Shown piece by piece: positions 59,220 to 64,000 of a stretch of DNA of 64,000 nt. This DNA comes from Tubiluchus corallicola (taxonomy: Eukaryota; Priapulida; Priapulimorpha; Priapulimorphida; Tubiluchidae). Each line of letters begins with the position of its first letter. The first letter of the stretch is position 1. Made by a program: the position numbers and the translations under genes. The notes under the pieces are model-generated. The model saw only the letters and a list, made by a program, of their open reading frames with translations. It had not been told where the DNA came from and ran no database searches. The stretch is from assembly GCA_030141605.1 (NCBI GenBank), contig JAQGDQ010001054.1, positions 1 to 64,000 on the forward strand. Reading direction: 5' to 3'.

Positions 59220-59860
59220 TTTTGTGTTTTACAAGTGATTCTGTTCTCGCACACGTGCTTTTCTATTGTTTTTTAGCCTGACAGTGACTGCATATCTTCT
59301 CTTGTATTTTTCTGTGTTTCGGGTTTTGTCCTTCACTAGCCGTTGTATTTTTTTCTGTACCATAAATTATTTGCTTTAATAGTGAACGGGATCTTTCTCT
59401 TCTGTTTTTTGTGCTGTAAGTTCTTTGTTTTATTAGCGAACTTGTTCTTTCTCTTGTGTTTTTTCAGTATCATAAATTCTTTACTTTATTAGTGAACTTA
59501 ATCTTTCTCTTGTGTTGTTTTCTTTATCATAAATTCTTTGCTTTATTAGTAAACGAGTTCTTTCTCTTCTGTTTTTTTGTGCTGTAGATTCTTTGTTTAT
59601 TAGTGAATTCTTCTTTGTGTTTTTTTACGTAACTTTTTTCTTTAGTGAATTAGTTCTTTCTCTTGTGCTTTTCAATACCGTAAATTCTTTCTTTTATTAG
59701 TGAAAAACTTCCTTCTCTTGTGTTTTTTCTGAACTGTAAATTCTTTTTTTATCAGTGAATTTCTTCTTTTTTTCCGTGATTTTTGTGTACTGTGAACTAT
59801 TTTCTTTAGTAAACGAGTTCTTTCTTGAGTTTTTTCAGTGCTGTAAATTTCATGCGTTGT
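59220..59860. repeat. T-rich ~57-bp tandem repeat, ~9 copies, upstream of the protease gene
   Basis: Unit TTCTTTCTCTTGTGTTTTTT, CAGTATCATAAATTCTTT, then GCTTTATTAGTGAAC. Many units contain a long pyrimidine tract followed by CAG or CTG. It ends ~180 bp before the acceptor of the protease gene. Confidence 0.85.
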
Positions 59861-60036
59861 TAGTGATTGTATTTATTTCGATAACCGGAAATAAAGTGAA
59901 AAGGAAACATGCCGGTTATTTTCATTCTAAGAATTCTTTTTCCCATCACCAATAAGTTTTTAATTACTGCAACTGTTTTTGTATTTTGTTGAGCCTAATC
60001 ATTACTTGTAAAATGTTTAATACGAATGACATTTTC

Positions 60037-60038
60037 AG
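60037..60038 (+). other. 3' splice site before the protease start
   Basis: TACGAATGACATTTTCAG ends at 60038, 16 nt before the ATG. TACGAAT is a possible branch site. It implies a 5' UTR exon upstream or trans-splicing. Confidence 0.55.
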
Positions 60039-60054
60039 TTGGTGAACAGTAGCA

Positions 60055-62316
60055 ATGGTGTGGTGGATGAAAGTCCTGGTTTCAGCTTGCACACTTTGGC
60101 TTTGTGCAGCAAGTGGACGAGAGACGTGCGAGGACTTTGACCAACAAATTCCAGCCACTTTGGCCTTCCTAGATGGTTCTAATGCCGTACGATCACACGG
60201 GAGGCTCGTAGAGATGAGACAAGAGGAGGAACTTTTCCTCTTGACCATAGAGGTGCCAACCTCAGAGTGTTCCAACTGGAATGACACCATTATATCGTCT
60301 ACCTCACGTGGGAGTTTGTTGCTTTTGCACCACGCGCCTGTAGCACAAGTAACAGGCACCCAATCAACTGTAGAAAGCACCGCAAGAGATTTCTCTATCT
60401 TTTGTGATGTTGTGGCTCAACCAAGTGACGTAACAGAAGTCCACTGGTTTAAGAACGGCAGGCAAATAGTAACCGATTCTGATCAAAAATATAGAGTCAC
60501 TTTGGGGATAAAACCTGCATTGACATTTTTGTCTGTGGGAGATGATGACGGGGGTTCGTGGCAGTGTCAGGCCAGAAATTCGGTTGGGTTTGGATCTCTT
60601 AGCTCTCCTTTTAACTTGGTGGTGACTCCCAAACCCGTTGTCACGTTTGCTCCAAAAGTTCTGGCACGTGAAACAGATGAAGTTACCTTTGAGTCGAATA
60701 AGGAAACAACAAGAGATCTGGTCTACACCATTCCTTGCCAGTATGAAGCAAAACCTGACACGCTGTTAGAAGTTGAGTGGCACAAAGACAATAACATACT
60801 GGCTACCAGGATGTCGGAGCTTTACTCGGGAGCTACGACTAGCTTTCCGTCTTTAATTATTCACGGAATCGACGACAGTGATGCCGGCAACTACACTTGT
60901 CGTTTGAGAAACGCTGCCGGTTTTGGACAGTCGAGTCCTCCGTTTCTGCTGAGAGTTAACTCGCCATTGTCTTGCGAAGGAGGGGAAATTCAACAAATTA
61001 CAGCAACAGTTGCAGAAACGGTGCAGCTGCATTGCAACATTGCAGGAGCAACACCAGAAATGCCAATCTCTTATCAATGGCTACACAAGGGTCGGTTTAC
61101 CAACAATATTGATGGTCATCGGTCGTCCAGACTGGAGGTGACCCTTAGCCAAGAAGACTTTGCGAATTACGAATGTGTAGCTACTGTAGAGAAGCCAAGA
61201 AGGGAAGTTAAATGTGAGTTTGTTTTACGGGTGGATAAATCCAACATTCCACAGTTCTGTCCAGCACTGAAACCGAAAAATGCAAAACTTTTTCAAACAT
61301 CTCTGTTAGGCAATGTCAACCCAATTCGCGGACCGGATGGTGGTTTTGCCAAAAACGTGCAACTTAAGTACGTATGCGACGATTTCTACAAATTCCGTCC
61401 TTGGTTCAAATTTGAGGTGGAGACGCACGACGACGGAGTGAGGACCTGCGGCAGGTTTGTGCCAGGCAAGTGGGCGCCGGTCACGCCACCGATCTGCATT
61501 CCGGACTGCGGGAGATCCTTTGCACCTCGCCGACCCACAATTATCAACGGTACGGAAGCTGACCCTCAAAAATGGCCTTGGATGGCGTCCGTTAGGCGAA
61601 AACAATCGTTCACCACCGTTCACATCTGTGGCGGAGCACTTTTAAGCTCTAATGCTGTCGTCACGGCTGCGCATTGCGTCACCAGGGAATTCCGAAAAGA
61701 GGCGGTAAACGTCGACTCTCTTGTGGTATCTTTGGGAAAACGAAAACGTAATGACAAAGACGATGACCCTGCAAATTTGCAAACCTTCAATGTTCGGAGC
61801 ATTCACGTACACGACGATTACAATCCTTTTAACTTAGACGCTGACATTGCTGTTCTCTTGTTACAAGATGAAGCAAAGATCAACGAACACGTTCAGACAG
61901 TTTGCCTACCAAAATTCGATTTTGAACCTGGCGTCGAAGGTGTGGTTACCGGATGGGGACTCACTGAAAGAAAGGTTACCGCCGATGTCCTCTTAGAAGC
62001 AAGATTGCCAATTGTTGACCAGCAAAAATGTCAAGCTTCTTTCAATAACATTTTGGGTCAAGCGGCTCCGCTTCAGCTGACAGACAACATGATGTGTGTG
62101 GGTAATGAAGATGGAAAAGGGGGTACTTGTACAGGAGACAGCGGTGGTCCATTTGTTGTGGGAAGGAAAGACAAGAGAGGGAGTACTGACATTACTTACA
62201 GATTGGCTGGAATTGTCAGTTTTGTGTCGAATGAAGGGTGTGGAATACCGAATAGGTTTGCTGTATTCACACGAGTTGCTAATTTCATTCGTTGGCTACA
62301 AAATATTGTATTTTAA
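60055..62316 (+). CDS. Secreted Ig-Ig-Ig-CCP-chymotrypsin-fold serine protease
   Basis: 753 residues in one exon. Signal peptide ~1-21. Residues 22-100 have two Cys (C25, C72) and no clear domain. Three Ig domains follow, with Cys pairs C117/C171, C228/C282 and C327/C374 and the usual Trp (131, 242, 342). A CCP/sushi-like module has C402, C441, C465 and C481. The S1 protease runs 496-753 with H540 (TAAHC), D597 (DIAVL) and S696 (GDSGGP); C485 probably pairs with C617 to keep the chains joined. The mature start IINGT follows Thr495, not Arg or Lys. Pocket positions by chymotrypsin numbering are Gly690 (189), Val724 (216) and Ala736 (226), so not trypsin-like. Sequons include N76, N279 and N498. 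The family acts in extracellular cascades; an immune or adhesion role is inference. A MITE begins just after the stop. Confidence 0.93.
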   Translation: MVWWMKVLVSACTLWLCAASGRETCEDFDQQIPATLAFLDGSNAVRSHGRLVEMRQEEELFLLTIEVPTSECSNWNDTIISSTSRGSLLLLHHAPVAQVTGTQSTVESTARDFSIFCDVVAQPSDVTEVHWFKNGRQIVTDSDQKYRVTLGIKPALTFLSVGDDDGGSWQCQARNSVGFGSLSSPFNLVVTPKPVVTFAPKVLARETDEVTFESNKETTRDLVYTIPCQYEAKPDTLLEVEWHKDNNILATRMSELYSGATTSFPSLIIHGIDDSDAGNYTCRLRNAAGFGQSSPPFLLRVNSPLSCEGGEIQQITATVAETVQLHCNIAGATPEMPISYQWLHKGRFTNNIDGHRSSRLEVTLSQEDFANYECVATVEKPRREVKCEFVLRVDKSNIPQFCPALKPKNAKLFQTSLLGNVNPIRGPDGGFAKNVQLKYVCDDFYKFRPWFKFEVETHDDGVRTCGRFVPGKWAPVTPPICIPDCGRSFAPRRPTIINGTEADPQKWPWMASVRRKQSFTTVHICGGALLSSNAVVTAAHCVTREFRKEAVNVDSLVVSLGKRKRNDKDDDPANLQTFNVRSIHVHDDYNPFNLDADIAVLLLQDEAKINEHVQTVCLPKFDFEPGVEGVVTGWGLTERKVTADVLLEARLPIVDQQKCQASFNNILGQAAPLQLTDNMMCVGNEDGKGGTCTGDSGGPFVVGRKDKRGSTDITYRLAGIVSFVSNEGCGIPNRFAVFTRVANFIRWLQNIVF

Positions 62317-62322
62317 ATTTAA

Positions 62323-62859
62323 AGGAAAACCAGATGATTGTGTAAACACGAGCTTAGAATAAAGAATGCTTTAAAATACTGAAAACAACAATAGCTTTTT
62401 TTATATCAAAGCTTAAATTAAATAATAATTACCTCAGATACTCAAATTTCTTTAAACTTTCAAAGCTACGCGCGGCTCAGTGAATCTACTAAGATTGGCA
62501 GCGGCGCCTTTATGTCACGTGCGTGTGGCCGACAAATAGAAGGCGGTACCGTGATAACCATGATCATGAACTGCAGCGTTAGTTTCATGACGTCATACAT
62601 AGTCCCCATTTTTCGTGACATCATGCGTTTGAACAGTACTGTAACACCTATGCAAATGTGCTTGAGGCGCAAGGGAAAACGCCTGTCATTGCACAAACTG
62701 TGGCTAGTTTCTGACGTAAGCTATAGCTGCGTTCGGTTGCCGTTTATTAACTTTCTAAGCTAATTATTCAAAATTAAGAAACAATTGCTAACTTTTATAG
62801 GCAAGAAATTGTATATTTTGGACAGTAAATTTGAGTCTAAACAATCGTCCGGTCTTCCT
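62323..62859 (+). mobile_element. MITE-1, full-length, inserted at the 3' end of the protease gene
   Basis: Termini AGGAAAACCAGATGATTGTG and AATCGTCCGGTCTTCCT, TTAA on both sides (62319-62322, 62860-62863), 537 bp. It is closely similar over the whole length to 17988-18524. The left TTAA starts 2 nt after the protease stop codon. Confidence 0.92.
62358..62363 (+). terminator. Putative polyadenylation signal inside MITE-1
   Basis: AATAAA 42 nt after the protease stop codon, within the transposon. The copy at 17988 also has AGAATAAAGAATGC here, so the signal came with the element. It is the first canonical hexamer downstream of the gene. Confidence 0.6.
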
Positions 62860-62869
62860 TTAAGAATAA

Positions 62870-63400
62870 TGCGACTGATTTAACGCCATCTAGCGTATGT
62901 TGGCTGGGTCTATAGCATCAGTTAAACGTGATTCATTGCTTTTTGTGATTGTTAATATTTACTATGTAATCATGGCGATATTTTCTAAAAATGACTATTA
63001 ACAACCTGAAAAATTTCCAAAATAAATCAATATCTCTATTGTTTTCTTATTTGTTGTTTATTTCTAATCTAATACCGGTTACTTCCCGAATATTTGATGT
63101 TCTGAAAAATATTTTGTGCCTGGCACTGTCAAGTTTTGCGTTTTTGCGACAGGAAAGAACGTTCATTACATGACAGTGTAAATATAATGATAATTACGAT
63201 GAAGATAAATCGTTATTTACCCAATATATATATCACCACCACCATACATATACATATACGTTACGGTTTTAATTTACGTTAAAACCAGGATAAATGAGGC
63301 CAGAAAGATTCATAACGCCAGTTTTAAAGAGAAAGAAAAGAGAAAATTTTAAACTATATCCTAAATAAACTTTGGGCCAAAGTTATATCACTTTGTAATA
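62870..63400. other. Intergenic, nothing recognised
   Basis: No supported feature. Confidence 0.4.
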
Positions 63401-63560
63401 CGTTTACGTGTTTGAAAGACTGCCACTAGAAAAGAAAATGTTTAGTAATATAAAATATTTGCACCAGCTGATGAAACGTCACCGAATCATCCTCCCAGAG
63501 TGCACCACTGGCCCACCAAAAAGATATTATTAACATTGTTGATAAAATAAAGTAATTTAT
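63400..63560 (-). mobile_element. MITE-3-related fragment
   Basis: The run TCCCAGAGTGCACCACTGGC and TTTGAAAGACTGCC resembles 8100-8230, in the orientation opposite to the MITE-3 copies. Confidence 0.4.
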
Positions 63561-63564
63561 ATTT

Positions 63565-64000
63565 TTGCTTATTAGTAAAAGAATGTGCTACAAATGCTTT
63601 GCTTATTCTTTCAAACTTTACGAATGTTTCAAACTCATTGTTTAGAGTTTATTAACGGCTTATTAACGTTTTACGATTAAAATGAATAACATATTGGATT
63701 AAAATGATTAAAATAATCATCGTCAGCGTTTGAATTTTCAGTTGAAATTAAAAGTTGAAAATCTTTAAATAACTAAACTCTAACAGAGCGCGCACATGTA
63801 AGTAACAAAAAACTGCGCAATTAAAAGTGCGCAATCATGCAACCGGGGTCCATACTTTTAACCGCGCAAATCAAAACTGCATTTCTGCGCAGGGCCTAAA
63901 CTCAGCAAGGTAGCGGATGAAAACAGGGTGTCAGAAAATTCTCAACGTTCTTCATGAAACAGACGCCGTTGTTCAGTTACCTGAAATTATATACAAGACG
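63565..64000. other. Intergenic, nothing recognised
   Basis: No supported feature. GCGCAA/TGCGCA strings recur at 63785-63895. Confidence 0.4.

Noticed and set aside
62512-62763. 83-codon frame downstream of the protease
   Set aside because: Lies wholly in MITE-1 and is not kept as a conserved protein frame in the other copy.

Overview
This is a 64-kb piece of an AT-rich metazoan nuclear genome. Bacterial and organellar origin are excluded by intron splice acceptors upstream of long open frames, many microsatellites and minisatellites, several non-autonomous DNA transposons, a 5S-rRNA-headed SINE-like element and animal gene families (BTB-BACK, rhodopsin-like GPCR, Ig-CCP-trypsin). The style of the immunoglobulin repeats and the 5S sequence fit a lophotrochozoan such as a mollusc, but this is a weak inference; another invertebrate deuterostome or protostome cannot be excluded.

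Only four protein genes are firmly supported, all with uninterrupted coding exons: a BTB-BACK protein (32169-33437, minus), a large Gln-rich low-complexity protein (36467-39388, plus, probably the last exon of a longer gene), a divergent rhodopsin-like GPCR (51250-52728, plus) and a secreted Ig-Ig-Ig-CCP-serine protease (60055-62316, plus). Three of them have a clear 3' splice site just upstream (36459-36460, 51213-51214, 60037-60038), so 5' exons are missing from view or lie unrecognised upstream. A broken copy of the BTB gene follows the intact one (31378-31850). Weaker coding candidates are a short C-terminal exon at 11529-11706, one or two small exons at 23115-23271, and two LINE C-terminal remnants (30006-30181 and 49059-49494).

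The rest is repeat landscape. 0-10 kb: a giant 1.65-kb inverted repeat around a (TTATA)n/(TATGA)n/(TATAA)n core, a 72-bp tandem array, MITEs, CT-rich tract, 30-bp minisatellite. 9.4-19.6 kb: a 670-bp TTA/CTA microsatellite, two small hAT elements with perfect 8-bp target-site duplications, tandem arrays, and TTAA-type MITEs. 20-28 kb: long arrays (12-bp-based, 98-bp, splice-acceptor-like, ~145-bp and 46-bp units). 29-36 kb: trinucleotide tracts, MITE, BTB locus, first 5S-SINE copy. 40-50 kb: microsatellites, a TA-flanked AT-rich MITE, ~165-bp tandem array, element with subterminal AACTCGC repeats, a solo-LTR candidate, second 5S-SINE copy joined to a LINE remnant. 52.8-57 kb: a hAT fragment from which a 2-kb 40-bp minisatellite with higher-order structure departs, then 650 bp of (CT)n. 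58-64 kb: MITE, T-rich array just upstream of the protease gene, and a MITE inserted 2 bp after the protease stop codon.

The genes show no sign of functioning together; they are unrelated neighbours in a repeat-rich region. The most interesting observations are the 5S-headed SINE-like family without internal Pol III terminators, the MITE that appears to supply the protease polyadenylation signal, the protease itself (non-basic activation site and altered S1 pocket), the tandem arrays of 3'-splice-site-like units, the 1.65-kb hairpin, and the higher-order minisatellite.
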